DNA of 64,000 bases from Candidatus Obscuribacterales bacterium (lineage in GTDB: Bacteria > Cyanobacteriota > Vampirovibrionia > Obscuribacterales > Obscuribacteraceae): assembly GCA_019744775.1 (NCBI GenBank), contig JAIETZ010000003.1, positions 434,001 to 498,000 on the forward strand, given 5' to 3'. This document shows positions 41,300-50,681 of the stretch, piece after piece (position 1 is the first letter of the stretch; each line of letters starts with the position of its first letter). The notes beneath the pieces were generated by a model that did not search any database, had not been told where the DNA came from, and worked only from the letters and a program-made list of their open reading frames with translations. Both the position numbers and the translations under genes were made by a program.

Positions 41300-43204
41300 A
41301 TGAGTATTTCTACTTATAAGCCGTTGTATTTGAAATATCGTCCGCAGGCGTTGGACCAATTGGTTGGTCAGGCAAGCGCGACGCGTACGTTGACCAACGC
41401 GATTGAGAACAATCGCTTGAGTCACGCTTATTTGTTTACTGGACCGCGTGGTACTGGTAAGACATCGAGCGCAAGAATTTTGGCAAAGTCCTTGAACTGC
41501 GAGAAGGGACCAACCGCCACACCGTGTCAAACTTGCACGCAGTGTATTGAGATTAAAGAAGGCGTTAGCCCGGCAGTATTTGAATTGGATGCTGCCTCGA
41601 ACAACAGCGTGGATGATGCGCGTACGCTTATTGAACGCGCGCCTTTGGTTGCCGTCGGTGGACGCTTCAAGTTGTATATCATCGACGAGTGCCACATGCT
41701 CACTAAAGAAGCGTTCAACGCGCTTCTGAAAACTTTGGAAGAGCCGCCGAGCAATGTTGTGTTTGTGCTGGCCACAACTGAAGAGCACAAAGTACCGCAG
41801 ACAATTGTTAGTCGTTGCCAGAAATTGATGTTTAGGCTCGTAAGCCAGGTTGAGCTTGCTGCTTACTTGCGACAGATTGCTGAGAAAGAAGGAATCTCCA
41901 TTGAGGACGAAGCGCTTGAGTTAATTGCTCGTCGCTCTGGTGGTGGATTGCGTGATGCGCTTGGTCTTTTGGATCAAGCAAGTCTTTTGTCTTCGCCGGA
42001 GAAGCCTGTTGGCGTAAATGATTTGCTCAGCTTGTTGGGTGCAATGCATGAAGATGCACTGGTCTCTATGAGTGCGCATATCATGAATCGTGATGGACAA
42101 AAGGTTTTGTCTGAACTCAATGCTTTGTTGATTGAAGGACGTGAGCCGGCTGTTTTATGTCAGGAAATGGCTTTGCATTTCTTGAATTTGACCAAGGCGT
42201 CTTACGTAGTTGAGGCTGGTTCTGTTGAGCCGGCGAAACTTGGTGAAGTCGTCATTGGATCGCCGAAGTATTTGGCGGCAATTGCTGAATTGGCACCGAA
42301 GTTTGATCGCATTGAACTTGCGCAGATGATTGAACAACTTGATCGGCTCGAGATGACTATTCGCCGCAGCACGCAACCGGCTTTGCATTTGGAAATGGGT
42401 CTACTTGCGTTGTGCCATCGACACGAATTTTTGATGGTGCGTGAACTTGCTTCGCGTGTGGCGAAGTTGGAGTCCGCCTTGCAAGGATTTGAAGGTGGAG
42501 TGCCGATGCTTGCGGCCGCGCCGGTTGCTAAACCTGTCGTGCCGACCGCAGAACCAGTGAAAGCTGAGCCGGTACAGCAAGTTGAGAAGCCGATAGTTGC
42601 GGCAGCTGCTCCGGTTGTGGCTGCATCTGAGCCTGCGCCGATGCAAGTAACCGGCAACGACGCCATCATGGAGTTGGAAGTATTCTGGGAACAGCTCATG
42701 GAATATTTGAGCACGCACAGTATGCCAACTCACAGTGTTCTTTCTGTTCACGCAGCGCCATTGCAGTTGAGTGATTCGGAATTAGTCGTCGGCATAAGCG
42801 CAGGCTTGCAGAAGACTGTCGAAGCAAAAATCCCGCATATCAAAAATGCGTGCGAAGCTTTACGCGGCAAACCGATGTCGGTGCGCGTGAAGCCGATGGC
42901 CAAAGACGCTCCGCGTCCGGCAGCACCGAAACCAGCGGCTAGAGAAGCTGTAACCGCGCCATCGCCCGCGCGTCAGGAAATGTCGTCTGATGACGACGAA
43001 TCTGGCGCTGCCGGCTCCACAAGCGCCGCGTTAAGACCGAAGATGCCGGTCAGTAAAAACGAAGCCCAACCTTCACCCGCGCCGCCACCACCGAGTGCGT
43101 CGCGCAACGCTATGCCTGAGCCGGACGAAGACGACAAATACGGCACGTTGTATCAGGAAGCGTACAAGCTTTTTGATGGACCGGGTTCGAGACGGATCGG
43201 TTAA
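41300..43204 (+). CDS. dnaX: DNA polymerase III gamma/tau subunit
   Basis: The clamp-loader ATPase, 634 residues. Walker A is FTGPRGTGKTSS (about 47-58). The zinc site is Cys67, Cys76, Cys79, Cys82. Walker B is LYIIDECHML, with sensor 1 VLATTEEHK and the SRC arginine finger in IVSRCQ. The C-terminal half has the gamma/tau domain III, then a Pro/Ala/Glu-rich tail and a final region. The start ATG has GGAG six bases upstream, from the dispersed element. No slippery heptamer for programmed frameshifting was noticed. Its stop overlaps the stop of the convergent FecR-like gene in TTAA (43201-43204). Confidence 0.95.
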   Translation: MSISTYKPLYLKYRPQALDQLVGQASATRTLTNAIENNRLSHAYLFTGPRGTGKTSSARILAKSLNCEKGPTATPCQTCTQCIEIKEGVSPAVFELDAASNNSVDDARTLIERAPLVAVGGRFKLYIIDECHMLTKEAFNALLKTLEEPPSNVVFVLATTEEHKVPQTIVSRCQKLMFRLVSQVELAAYLRQIAEKEGISIEDEALELIARRSGGGLRDALGLLDQASLLSSPEKPVGVNDLLSLLGAMHEDALVSMSAHIMNRDGQKVLSELNALLIEGREPAVLCQEMALHFLNLTKASYVVEAGSVEPAKLGEVVIGSPKYLAAIAELAPKFDRIELAQMIEQLDRLEMTIRRSTQPALHLEMGLLALCHRHEFLMVRELASRVAKLESALQGFEGGVPMLAAAPVAKPVVPTAEPVKAEPVQQVEKPIVAAAAPVVAASEPAPMQVTGNDAIMELEVFWEQLMEYLSTHSMPTHSVLSVHAAPLQLSDSELVVGISAGLQKTVEAKIPHIKNACEALRGKPMSVRVKPMAKDAPRPAAPKPAAREAVTAPSPARQEMSSDDDESGAAGSTSAALRPKMPVSKNEAQPSPAPPPPSASRNAMPEPDEDDKYGTLYQEAYKLFDGPGSRRIG

Positions 43205-44529
43205 ATCGCCTGCCCCGGATTTGCCTTGGGTTGCTTCGGTGTCGTAGCCCGCGGCGCACCTTGGTAGCCGCCTTTGCCGTGTGTCACTGTTTCAATCGCA
43301 GCCGCTGTTTGTATAAGCTTCTCCAACGCCGAACGTTCTTGTGACCAGAATGGTTTCTTAATCGGCTTCAAGTAATCCGCCGATACAATCAACGACAAAA
43401 TATTGAAGTCCGTCACCGTAACACTTAGCTTGTCTTCCAGCGGCTTCGTCGTCGGATTCCGTCTTGCTACGCCATCTTTTGGATTCGTGTCGTCCTTGGT
43501 CGGCACGTGATCGCTTATCATCACCTCTTCACCCGGGGGCACGGGAAGTTTGTGTTTACCGACAATTACGGTCAAATCGCCGGGCCCGGTCAACGCGCGG
43601 GCGCGGAGATTGCCATCCGATGTGTCGACGGCGAAGAGAGAGCCACGGTTACCGTGGACTTCGCCAAGCGTTGTTTCTACAATCGCATAATCCGTCGTGA
43701 AGATGAAGATTTCACCGGAGCGTAAGTGAATTACGCCGGAGTTTATTGGCAGGATAGTGAATTCAGATCCACCTGCTGCGAGCACGTGCCAGGGATCATT
43801 TGCTTGATGGTCGATAACGCCTGCGGCATTTGGCGAGGGTGACAACTTGTCCAGAAATGCCTTTTCGTCACCACCAACTTTTTCTTTGCCGACAATTTCA
43901 GCCACGTGCCAAGCCAAGCACTTACGCGCATTGAATGTACGTCGGATCAATTCCAAACCTTTAATTTCTGATTCTTTGCCACAATCTTCTCGAGGCACAG
44001 GATCATTTGTTTGATATTTTTCAGCTGGCAAAACTGCGTCCGAAACATACAACTCATCGCCCACTTTCAATATTATTGGTGTTCTGCGCCCGCGGATTTT
44101 TAAATGAACGGGACTCGTGCCTGCCAGTACAGCAATATGCAATGGCGTGTGCGGGTGTATATCCAGTACGACGGTGGTATCAGCACCAAGTCGAATATTC
44201 GCCAGGCGCGTGCCCACAGTCAGCGCGTTTTTGCCTGAATTCAAAAATAGATGACCTGTATGTAGCACCGGTCTGTTGTTGTCGATGCTGACGACTGTGC
44301 CGCCTGATCCTGCCATGAAGACGTCGGGATTCATCGTCGACAATGCTTCAAAAAAGACTTCTTTCCCTGTAGGAAATACCAACAAATCAGTGCGAGTCGG
44401 ATTGACGCGGATGACCTCACGCTTGGGCAAGGTGGGCAAAGGTTGTTCACTCGACGTCTCAGCAAAACCTACGCCGAATGTCAGGCTGTAAGCCAAAAAA
44501 AGTGCAACTGCTGGACGGAAAGGCGGCAT
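43201..44529 (-). CDS. Secreted protein with two FecR-like beta domains, similar to the tail of the giant protein
   Basis: A 442-residue protein with a Sec signal peptide (residues about 1-23, AVALFLAYSLTFGVGFA). The N-terminal domain (about 60-190) has GSGGTVVSIDNNRPVLHTGH, ALTVGTRLANIRLGAD and KVGDELYVSDAVLPAE. A second domain follows (about 250-340), with GSEFTILPINSGVIHLRSGE, VETTLGEVHGNRGSLFAVD and PVPPGEEVMISD. Both have the FecR/iron-dicitrate-sensor-like strand pattern. The same order and many matched blocks occur in the last 450 residues of the giant protein. The function is unknown; possibly a surface or periplasmic ligand/carbohydrate-binding protein. Transcribed toward dnaX, ends overlap. 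Confidence 0.8.
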   Translation of the reverse strand: MPPFRPAVALFLAYSLTFGVGFAETSSEQPLPTLPKREVIRVNPTRTDLLVFPTGKEVFFEALSTMNPDVFMAGSGGTVVSIDNNRPVLHTGHLFLNSGKNALTVGTRLANIRLGADTTVVLDIHPHTPLHIAVLAGTSPVHLKIRGRRTPIILKVGDELYVSDAVLPAEKYQTNDPVPREDCGKESEIKGLELIRRTFNARKCLAWHVAEIVGKEKVGGDEKAFLDKLSPSPNAAGVIDHQANDPWHVLAAGGSEFTILPINSGVIHLRSGEIFIFTTDYAIVETTLGEVHGNRGSLFAVDTSDGNLRARALTGPGDLTVIVGKHKLPVPPGEEVMISDHVPTKDDTNPKDGVARRNPTTKPLEDKLSVTVTDFNILSLIVSADYLKPIKKPFWSQERSALEKLIQTAAAIETVTHGKGGYQGAPRATTPKQPKANPGQAI

Positions 44530-44781
44530 TGATTTAGGGGTTTGTCATAGATTTAGGGTGACCTGAACAAATTACCATATATCTCTTAATAGAATGAGCA
44601 ATTGTCAAGCGATATTGTGGGGACTACTGGCTGCCGGTTTTTGGTCATTTTTACCTCGCCGAATCAAACCGATTTGATCGCTTGGAAACCGCTGAAAATG
44701 TGATGGCTGTGCTTGTTTAAATAGTTCGATTATGAGACTATTTGTCGCAGAGTTTCCCGGCTCCAAAGGGTGGGTTTCAGC

Positions 44782-45828
44782 GTGGATACAAGTAAGCAAA
44801 CTGTTCGCGTCGGTGTTGTTGGGTGCGGTTATTGGGGACCCAACTTAATTCGTAACTTCTACGAGCACAATCAAGTTGAAGTCCGCTATGTGTGCGACCT
44901 CGACCTCGACAAACTTGTGCGCATGCACAAGCGTTATCCGAGTGTGAAGCCGACGACTCAATTTGAGAAGATGCTTGAGGATCCGGAAATTGATGCAATC
45001 GTTATTGCAACACCGGTGCATACTCACTACCCGTTAGCACGCAAAGCTTTAGAAGCGAATAAGCATGTGTTGGTTGAAAAACCGATGTGCATGACGTCAC
45101 AACAATGTCGTGAACTCATCGCCATGGCTGAAGAGCGCAACCTAGTATTGATGGTTGATCATACATTTGTTTATCACGGTGCAGTGCGTCGCATCAAACA
45201 AGAGATCGACAGTGGCAAACTTGGCGAATTGCTCTACTTCGATTCAGTACGTATTAACCTCGGACTTTTCCAAAGCGATATCAACGTCATTTGGGATTTG
45301 GCTCCGCATGATTTGTCCGTCATGGACTATCTTCTCGATCGCACTCCGTTGACTGTGCACGCTACAGGCACGAGTCACACGGCAAGCGGCATCGAAGACA
45401 TTGCTTACATTACATTGACCTTCGACAACAACCTCATCGCTCACTTCCATGTAAGCTGGTTGTCGCCGGTGAAGATAAGACAAGTGCTTATTGGCGGTAC
45501 CAACCAGATGATTGTTTACGACGACATGACGCCGATGGAAAAAGTGCGCGTTTATGACAAGGGTATTACAGTCAACAACCCAGAGACTGAAGAGCAGAGA
45601 TATCAAAACCTCATTCAATATCGTGTGGGCGATATGTTTGCGCCAAACTTGGATCTGAGCGAAGCGCTCAAGATAGAAGTTGCACACTTTGTTGATTGCG
45701 TTCTCAACGGCACCAAGCCTCTGACAGATGGTTATGCAGGCTTGAGAGTTGTACAAATTTTGGAATCCGCCAATGCATCTTTGGCTACGAAGCAACCACA
45801 GGAACTTCCGAAGGTTGGTGTGCAATAG
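44782..45828 (+). CDS. Gfo/Idh/MocA-family nucleotide-sugar oxidoreductase (WlbA/WbpB-like)
   Basis: A NAD(P)-dependent oxidoreductase of about 349 residues. The Rossmann motif is VGVVGCGYWGPNLIRNF. The catalytic Lys is in HVLVEKPMC, and the second-domain block is WDLAPHDLSVMDYLL. In this family WlbA/WbpB oxidises C3 of UDP-GlcNAcA before amination. The following acetyltransferase and aminotransferase genes match WbpD and WbpE, so that role is likely (inference from the gene trio). The frame starts at GTG 44770; GTG 44782 is better placed behind GGTGG. It overlaps nothing; the next start is three bases after the stop. Confidence 0.88.
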   Translation: MDTSKQTVRVGVVGCGYWGPNLIRNFYEHNQVEVRYVCDLDLDKLVRMHKRYPSVKPTTQFEKMLEDPEIDAIVIATPVHTHYPLARKALEANKHVLVEKPMCMTSQQCRELIAMAEERNLVLMVDHTFVYHGAVRRIKQEIDSGKLGELLYFDSVRINLGLFQSDINVIWDLAPHDLSVMDYLLDRTPLTVHATGTSHTASGIEDIAYITLTFDNNLIAHFHVSWLSPVKIRQVLIGGTNQMIVYDDMTPMEKVRVYDKGITVNNPETEEQRYQNLIQYRVGDMFAPNLDLSEALKIEVAHFVDCVLNGTKPLTDGYAGLRVVQILESANASLATKQPQELPKVGVQ

Positions 45829-45830
45829 GG

Positions 45831-46319
45831 ATGTATAAAGCCGGCCCGCTACAGAAGATTAGCCCCGATGTAAAAGTTGGCGAAGGCACGAAGATATACG
45901 ACTTCGTCAATTTGTATGGATGCGAAATTGGCGCGGACAGCAAAATCGGAACTTTTGTCGAGATACAAAAGAATTCGAAAATTGGCGACCGCTGCAAAAT
46001 CTCCAGCCATACTTTTATTTGTGAAGGCGTGACAATTGAAGACGAAGTCTTCGTTGGTCACGGTGTTGTATTTATCAATGATCACTTCCCGCGTGCAACA
46101 GCCGAAGGCGGCGCGTTGCAAACGGAAGCGGATTGGACTGTCAGCCCGACGATGATTAAGCGTGGCGCGTCCATCGGCTCAGGCGCAGTGATTATGTGTA
46201 ATGTGACAATCGGCGAAAAGGCAATGATAGGTGCCGGCGCTGTAGTCACCAAAGATGTCCCGGCAGGCGCTGTAGTTGCGGGTAACCCGGCTAAAGCGTT
46301 AATGAAGTCAGTACGTTAA
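45831..46319 (+). CDS. Left-handed beta-helix N-acetyltransferase (WbpD/WlbB-like)
   Basis: A 162-residue hexapeptide-repeat acetyltransferase. It has repeating [LIV]-G-x-x-x-x rungs (IGADSKIGTFVEIQKNSKIG, then HTFICEGVTIEDEVFVGHGVVFINDHFPR) and ends with the coenzyme-A-site region AGAVVTKDVPAGAVVAGNPAK. The 50-residue pocket insertion is short. WbpD/WlbB acetylates the 3-amino group of UDP-GlcNAc(3N)A. The frame extends upstream into the oxidoreductase gene, but the ATG at 45831 after GGG is the natural start, three bases after that gene's stop. Confidence 0.88.
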   Translation: MYKAGPLQKISPDVKVGEGTKIYDFVNLYGCEIGADSKIGTFVEIQKNSKIGDRCKISSHTFICEGVTIEDEVFVGHGVVFINDHFPRATAEGGALQTEADWTVSPTMIKRGASIGSGAVIMCNVTIGEKAMIGAGAVVTKDVPAGAVVAGNPAKALMKSVR

Positions 46320-46333
46320 AAAAGGAACTATAA

Positions 46334-47455
46334 ATGACCACTAGTATCGCAAATTCAGTAATTCCCTTTGTGGATCTCAAAACCCAGATGGAAAGCGTCG
46401 CAGCCGATGTTGATGCTGCCATCAAGCCCATCTTAGCTAGTGGTGGTTTTATCATGGGACCGGCTGTTGGTGAGTTCGAGAAAGCATTTGCTGAATTCTG
46501 CAGAGCTAAGTACTGCGTTTCGCTTCATTCCGGAACCGCCGCTCTTCACTTGGCTTTGTTAGCCGCTGGAGTTGGCCCTGGTGATGAAGTTATCACCCAA
46601 CCAAATTCTTTCATCGCTACTGCTGAAGCCATTTCATTTGTAGGCGCAACACCAAGATTTGTTGATGTTGATTTTGAAACATACAACATTGATGTAGCCA
46701 AACTGGAAGCAGCGATTACTCGCCGCACCAAGGCAATTATTCCTGTTCACCTTTATGGTCAGCCGGCTGACATGGCGCCAATTATGGAAATCGCCAAGAA
46801 GTACGGCATCAAAGTTATTGAAGATGCATGCCAAGCTCACGGTGCTACATACGGCGGCAAGCCGGTTGGCACATATGGCGATGTAGCTGCATTCAGCTTC
46901 TACCCAGGCAAAAACCTGGGAGCCGCCGGAGACGGTGGTGCTATCGTCACCAACAATCCTGAGATTGCTGAGAAGGTTCGTTTGTTGCGTGATCATGGAT
47001 CCAGCAAGAAGTACGAGCACAGAATCATTGGTCACAACTTCCGTCTCGATACAATTCAAGCTGCAATTCTCAATGTTAAGTTGAAACACTTACCTGCTTG
47101 GAACGATGCTAGAAGAAGAAATGCTGCGTATTACACAGATAAGCTGCAAGAAGCTGCTGTTGTTACTCCGGAAATTTCAGGCAATTGCCGCTCGGTGTTT
47201 CACTTGTATGTTATCCAAGTAGACAATCGCGCTGCTGTTCAGAAAGCGCTGTCCGAAGCAAATATTCAAAGTGGAATTCACTACCCAATTCCAATTCACT
47301 TGCAAGAAGCATACAGATTCATGGGTCACAGAGCAGGCGATTTCCCGGTAACGGAAAGACTTGCCGGCAAGATCTTGAGTCTGCCGATGTATGCGGAATT
47401 GACCCCTGCACAGCAAGACCGCGTTATAGAAATCGTTCAGAAGCACGCTGATTAG
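46334..47455 (+). CDS. DegT/DnrJ/EryC1/StrS sugar aminotransferase (WbpE-like)
   Basis: A 373-residue PLP-dependent sugar aminotransferase. Motifs: PFVDLKTQ start, [22 protein letters not shown] (PLP phosphate cup), [20 protein letters not shown] (Asp on the pyridine N), [16 protein letters not shown] (Schiff-base Lys), [26 protein letters not shown]. It follows the acetyltransferase by 14 bases with AAGGA at the start, so the trio is likely one operon for UDP-2,3-diacetamido-2,3-dideoxy-uronic acid or a relative. Confidence 0.92.
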   Translation: MTTSIANSVIPFVDLKTQMESVAADVDAAIKPILASGGFIMGPAVGEFEKAFAEFCRAKYCVSLHSGTAALHLALLAAGVGPGDEVITQPNSFIATAEAISFVGATPRFVDVDFETYNIDVAKLEAAITRRTKAIIPVHLYGQPADMAPIMEIAKKYGIKVIEDACQAHGATYGGKPVGTYGDVAAFSFYPGKNLGAAGDGGAIVTNNPEIAEKVRLLRDHGSSKKYEHRIIGHNFRLDTIQAAILNVKLKHLPAWNDARRRNAAYYTDKLQEAAVVTPEISGNCRSVFHLYVIQVDNRAAVQKALSEANIQSGIHYPIPIHLQEAYRFMGHRAGDFPVTERLAGKILSLPMYAELTPAQQDRVIEIVQKHAD

Positions 47456-47474
47456 AAAGGACGCTGGAGCCCCT

Positions 47475-48533
47475 ATGGACTTAAAAGATAAGCGAATACT
47501 GGTAACCGGCGGAGCCGGATTCATTGGCAGTAACTTGGTTGATGAATTGGTCGCCAGAGGAGCAGAAGTCATCGTAGTCGATGATTTCTCCACTGGCAAA
47601 GAAGCCAATCTGGCTGGTGTTAAACAAAGCGGCAAAGTCCACATCGTCAAAGGATCGATCTTAGACGCGTTGTTGGTTCGCAAGCTGGTTAAAGAATCAG
47701 ACATGATTTTCCACATGGCGGTTCAATGCTTGCGTGTTTGCTTCGACCGTCCTCACTTGGTTCATGAAGTGAATGCGACGGGGACCCTGAATCTATTAGA
47801 AGCTACGCGCATGGTTAATCAGGGTACCAGCAGTCGTCGTATTTCGAGATTTGTGTACTGCTCCTCGTCGGAAGTCTATGGAACAGCTAAAACTGCTCCA
47901 ATGAACGAAGATCATCCTCTGGAGCCGACTACAACCTACGGCGCAAGCAAACTAGCCGGTGAGTTGTACACGCAGGCATTCCACACTACTTGGGGATTGC
48001 CGACTGTAATTGTGCGTCCGTTCAATACTTACGGCTATCGCGAGCATCATGAAGGTTCAAGCGGGGAAGTAATTCCACGTTTTGCTATTCGCATAATGAA
48101 TAATTTGCCGCCAATTATCTTTGGTGATGGTTCACAAACGCGAGACTTTACTTTTGTCACTGATACCGTCAAGGGAATTATTACCGCGGGCTCTGCCGAT
48201 AATTTGATTGGTCAAACAGTCAACATTGCGCGTGGGCAAGAAGTAACCATTAAGGATATTGCTGAGCGCTTATTGAAACTGCTGGGCAAGGAAAACCTTG
48301 AAATTCAGTATCAACCGACAAGACCAGGCGATGTGCTCAGACACTTCGCAGATCCGGCAAAAGCAGCGAAATTGACCGGGTATAAAGCTGAGATCGATAT
48401 CGACAAGGGTCTTCAGTTGTACATTGACTGGTTGAAGAAACAGAATTTGGATGCTGCCAAACTGTTGAACGAAATGACTACAAAAAATTGGAATGTGGAT
48501 AATGCCGAGATATTTGCCGCAACCAGACATTGA
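47475..48533 (+). CDS. NAD-dependent epimerase/dehydratase (extended SDR), nucleotide-sugar type
   Basis: A 352-residue extended SDR. GGAGFIGSNLVDEL binds NAD; the catalytic set is SSSEVYG and YGASK (Tyr/Lys); the middle block is RPFNTYGYREHHEGSSGEVI, with PPIIFGDGSQTRDFTFVTDT after it. Motif spacing fits UDP-glucose/UDP-GlcNAc 4-epimerases or dTDP-glucose 4,6-dehydratases. An aminotransferase and an acetyltransferase follow directly, so a 4,6-dehydratase feeding a 4-amino-4,6-dideoxy sugar is one plausible reading (inference). GGAG lies six bases before the ATG. It overlaps the next gene by about 32 bases. Confidence 0.87.
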   Translation: MDLKDKRILVTGGAGFIGSNLVDELVARGAEVIVVDDFSTGKEANLAGVKQSGKVHIVKGSILDALLVRKLVKESDMIFHMAVQCLRVCFDRPHLVHEVNATGTLNLLEATRMVNQGTSSRRISRFVYCSSSEVYGTAKTAPMNEDHPLEPTTTYGASKLAGELYTQAFHTTWGLPTVIVRPFNTYGYREHHEGSSGEVIPRFAIRIMNNLPPIIFGDGSQTRDFTFVTDTVKGIITAGSADNLIGQTVNIARGQEVTIKDIAERLLKLLGKENLEIQYQPTRPGDVLRHFADPAKAAKLTGYKAEIDIDKGLQLYIDWLKKQNLDAAKLLNEMTTKNWNVDNAEIFAATRH

Positions 48534-48972
48534 TGGTTTGCCGGAGAATCCATACAATCGCCATTGTTGGATAACCGGTGAACCGGAAATTGGCGAAGGC
48601 ACTTGGATTGGTGCTTTTACTCTAATTGACGGTCAGGGCGGATTGACAATCGGCAAAGGCGTAAATGTCTCAACCGGCGCGGCTATTTTGACGCACAACA
48701 CGGTCAAGCGTTGTGTCACTGAGCGTGCTTACAACGTAGTTGATCGGGCGCCGACTGTTGTAGAAGATTACGTATTTGTCGGCGAGAACGCGACAATATT
48801 GATGGGATGCCATATCGGGCACCACAGCATTATCGGAGCCGGAGCCGTTGTTTTAGAAGGAACCAAAGTACCGCCGTATTCATTGGTGGTCGGAGTCCCG
48901 GGAAAAGTAATTCGGAATATAGAACAGGATATAGATAAATGGAAGCAAGAAGCTCTTACAACATCCCCATAG
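48502..48972 (+). CDS. Hexapeptide-repeat (left-handed beta-helix) acetyltransferase
   Basis: A protein of about 156 residues with repeating rungs: IGEGTWIGAFTLIDGQGGLTIGKGVNVSTGAAILTHNT, then a basic loop, then VVEDYVFVGENATILMGCHIGHHSIIGAGAVVLEGTKVPPYSLVVGVPGKVI. Typical of maltose/galactoside O-acetyltransferase-like or sugar N-acetyltransferases. The ATG at 48493 in the same frame is another possible start. It overlaps the epimerase end and the aminotransferase start, so the three are translationally coupled. Confidence 0.82.
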   Translation: MPRYLPQPDIDGLPENPYNRHCWITGEPEIGEGTWIGAFTLIDGQGGLTIGKGVNVSTGAAILTHNTVKRCVTERAYNVVDRAPTVVEDYVFVGENATILMGCHIGHHSIIGAGAVVLEGTKVPPYSLVVGVPGKVIRNIEQDIDKWKQEALTTSP

Positions 48973-50141
48973 CTAAGCCTTACTTCACAGGCGAAGAACC
49001 GGCGCTCATTGCGCAGGCTCTCGAGTCCGGCTGGGTGTCACAAGGACCGCTTGTTGAGAAGTTTGAGAACACGGTCGCCAAATATGCAGGCGCGAAGTTC
49101 GCAGTAGCGACGACGTCGTGTACAACGGCGCTACATCTTTCGATGTTGATTCATGGAATAGGCGCCGGTGACGAGGTAATTTGCCCGTCGTATAGCTTCG
49201 TGGCTAGTGCCAATGGTGTCCGCCATGCAGGCGCTGAACCGCAATTTGTGGACATTGATGCGAAGACCTTGAATATTTGTCCGGTGGCGACAGAGGAATT
49301 CATTGCTGCGAATTACACGTCGGACATGGTCAATAAGAAGACCGGCAAGAAGCTGAAGGGCATTCTTATTGTTCACCAGATTGGTATTCCGGCAGATATT
49401 GATGCGTTCAAGAAAATAGCTGAGTCTCGTGGGCTTACGTTGCTTGAAGATTCGGCATGTGCTTTGGGTTCTTTCTATAAGAAACAGCCGATTGGTAGTT
49501 CCGGATTTACAAATTCATTGAGCTTTCACCCACGCAAAGTAATTAGCTGTGGTGAAGGTGGAATGATTCTCACGGGTAATGAGAAGCTAGCCGAGATGGC
49601 TAAAGTGTTGCGCGCACATGGTGCGTCGATATCGGATTATGCGCGTCATAAGTCTGGAAGCACCGCCTATGAGTCTTACGATGTCGTCGGTTACAACTAT
49701 CGCATGACGGATATTCAAGCTGCGCTTGGTGTGAAGCAGATGGATATTATCGAAAAGCTGATTGCTCGCCGCCTGGAAATTGGCGATAGATACAACAAGG
49801 CATTCAGTCAAATTGAAGGCTTGGAGATAATTACTCCGCCGTCGTATGTGACGCGTTGGAACTACCAGTCGTACCCAATTCGCTTGGCGAAGGGCACGAC
49901 TGAGGACAGAAACAAGGTGATGGCGTACATGCAAGAGCAAGGTATCGCCACCCGCCGTGGAATACCGCCGATTCACAAAGAGCCGGTGTACTCAAATGGC
50001 GCGACTCTGCCAAACACTGAGAGTGTTTCGGATAGATCACTTTTCCTCCCAATATTTATGACACTGACAGATGATGAAGTCGAGCACATCATCAAGTCAG
50101 TGAAGTCAGCCGTCGGTACGGCGGTTGCGGTATCCCGCTAA
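48939..50141 (+). CDS. Second DegT/DnrJ/EryC1/StrS sugar aminotransferase
   Basis: A 400-residue PLP sugar aminotransferase: IPIAKPYFTGEE start, TTSCTTALHLSMLIHGIGAGDEVI, LLEDSACALGSFYKKQPIG, SFHPRKVISCGEGG (Schiff-base Lys in HPRK), YNYRMTDIQAALGVKQMD and the C-terminal TRRGIPPIHKEPVY. It overlaps the acetyltransferase gene by 34 bases, with AGGA upstream of the ATG. With the SDR and acetyltransferase it could make an acetamido-dideoxy sugar (like the Pgl or Per systems); substrate not determinable. A REP-like palindrome follows the stop after two bases. Confidence 0.92.
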   Translation: MEARSSYNIPIAKPYFTGEEPALIAQALESGWVSQGPLVEKFENTVAKYAGAKFAVATTSCTTALHLSMLIHGIGAGDEVICPSYSFVASANGVRHAGAEPQFVDIDAKTLNICPVATEEFIAANYTSDMVNKKTGKKLKGILIVHQIGIPADIDAFKKIAESRGLTLLEDSACALGSFYKKQPIGSSGFTNSLSFHPRKVISCGEGGMILTGNEKLAEMAKVLRAHGASISDYARHKSGSTAYESYDVVGYNYRMTDIQAALGVKQMDIIEKLIARRLEIGDRYNKAFSQIEGLEIITPPSYVTRWNYQSYPIRLAKGTTEDRNKVMAYMQEQGIATRRGIPPIHKEPVYSNGATLPNTESVSDRSLFLPIFMTLTDDEVEHIIKSVKSAVGTAVAVSR

Positions 50142-50143
50142 TT

Positions 50144-50166
50144 GTAGGGGCGCATTGCATGCGCCC
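50144..50166 (+). repeat. REP-like palindrome
   Basis: GTAG then GGGCGCAT-TGC-ATGCGCCC. It starts two bases after the aminotransferase stop. Confidence 0.85.
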
Positions 50167-50199
50167 GTTCCATATCACTTACCAACTGAAAGGAACGTT

Positions 50200-50670
50200 A
50201 TGAAACTAGATCGTGCTGTTGCTGGTTTATTAGTCGTCGGTTCTTTGAGCTCGTTGTCGGCCTTTGCTGCAGACAGCAAAATGAATGCCGCTGACTGGGA
50301 GAAATCCAGTCTGAAAGGAATCAAATCCATCAAGTACGGTATTGGTTACGATCCAACCAAGGCTTTTACCAAGACGATGGCAGCAACGCTCGCGGACACT
50401 AAACTCCCAATGAAGAGCGTTAATTTGGACGTAGAGCAACCGTTAGAGTCTGGCGAAGCTCTCGTTAAGACATATATTGATGATCGTAAAGGCGGACAAG
50501 CTTGGGTAGGTTTGTCTGTTGATCAGAAGTCGCAATTGGAGCGTAATCCTTCGATTACTTATTCGGCAGAGACTTACGCAGTAGGCAAGTTGGTCGCGAA
50601 GAAGGATGCAGGCGCCGCCATCAAAGAGATGTGCGTGCAGTTTGTGAAGGACTTCAACGCAGCCAAATAA
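50200..50670 (+). CDS. Exported hypothetical protein
   Basis: A 156-residue protein with a Sec signal peptide (MKLDRAVAGLLVVGSLSSLSAFA, cleavage after AFA). The mature part has strand/helix alternation: SLKGIKSIKYGIGYDPTKAFT, MKSVNLDVEQPL, GQAWVGLSVDQKSQLERN, ITYSAETYAVGKLVAKKDAGAAIKEMCVQFVKDF. AAAGGAACGTT precedes the ATG. I recognise no family. It lies between two REP-like palindromes, apart from the polysaccharide operons, and is probably a periplasmic protein. Confidence 0.75.
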   Translation: MKLDRAVAGLLVVGSLSSLSAFAADSKMNAADWEKSSLKGIKSIKYGIGYDPTKAFTKTMAATLADTKLPMKSVNLDVEQPLESGEALVKTYIDDRKGGQAWVGLSVDQKSQLERNPSITYSAETYAVGKLVAKKDAGAAIKEMCVQFVKDFNAAK

Positions 50671-50681
50671 ATGACGAGTGA

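Noticed and set aside
41300-43204. A programmed frameshift site in dnaX giving a separate gamma product.
   Set aside because: No A-rich slippery heptamer with a downstream stem-loop was noticed at the expected place.
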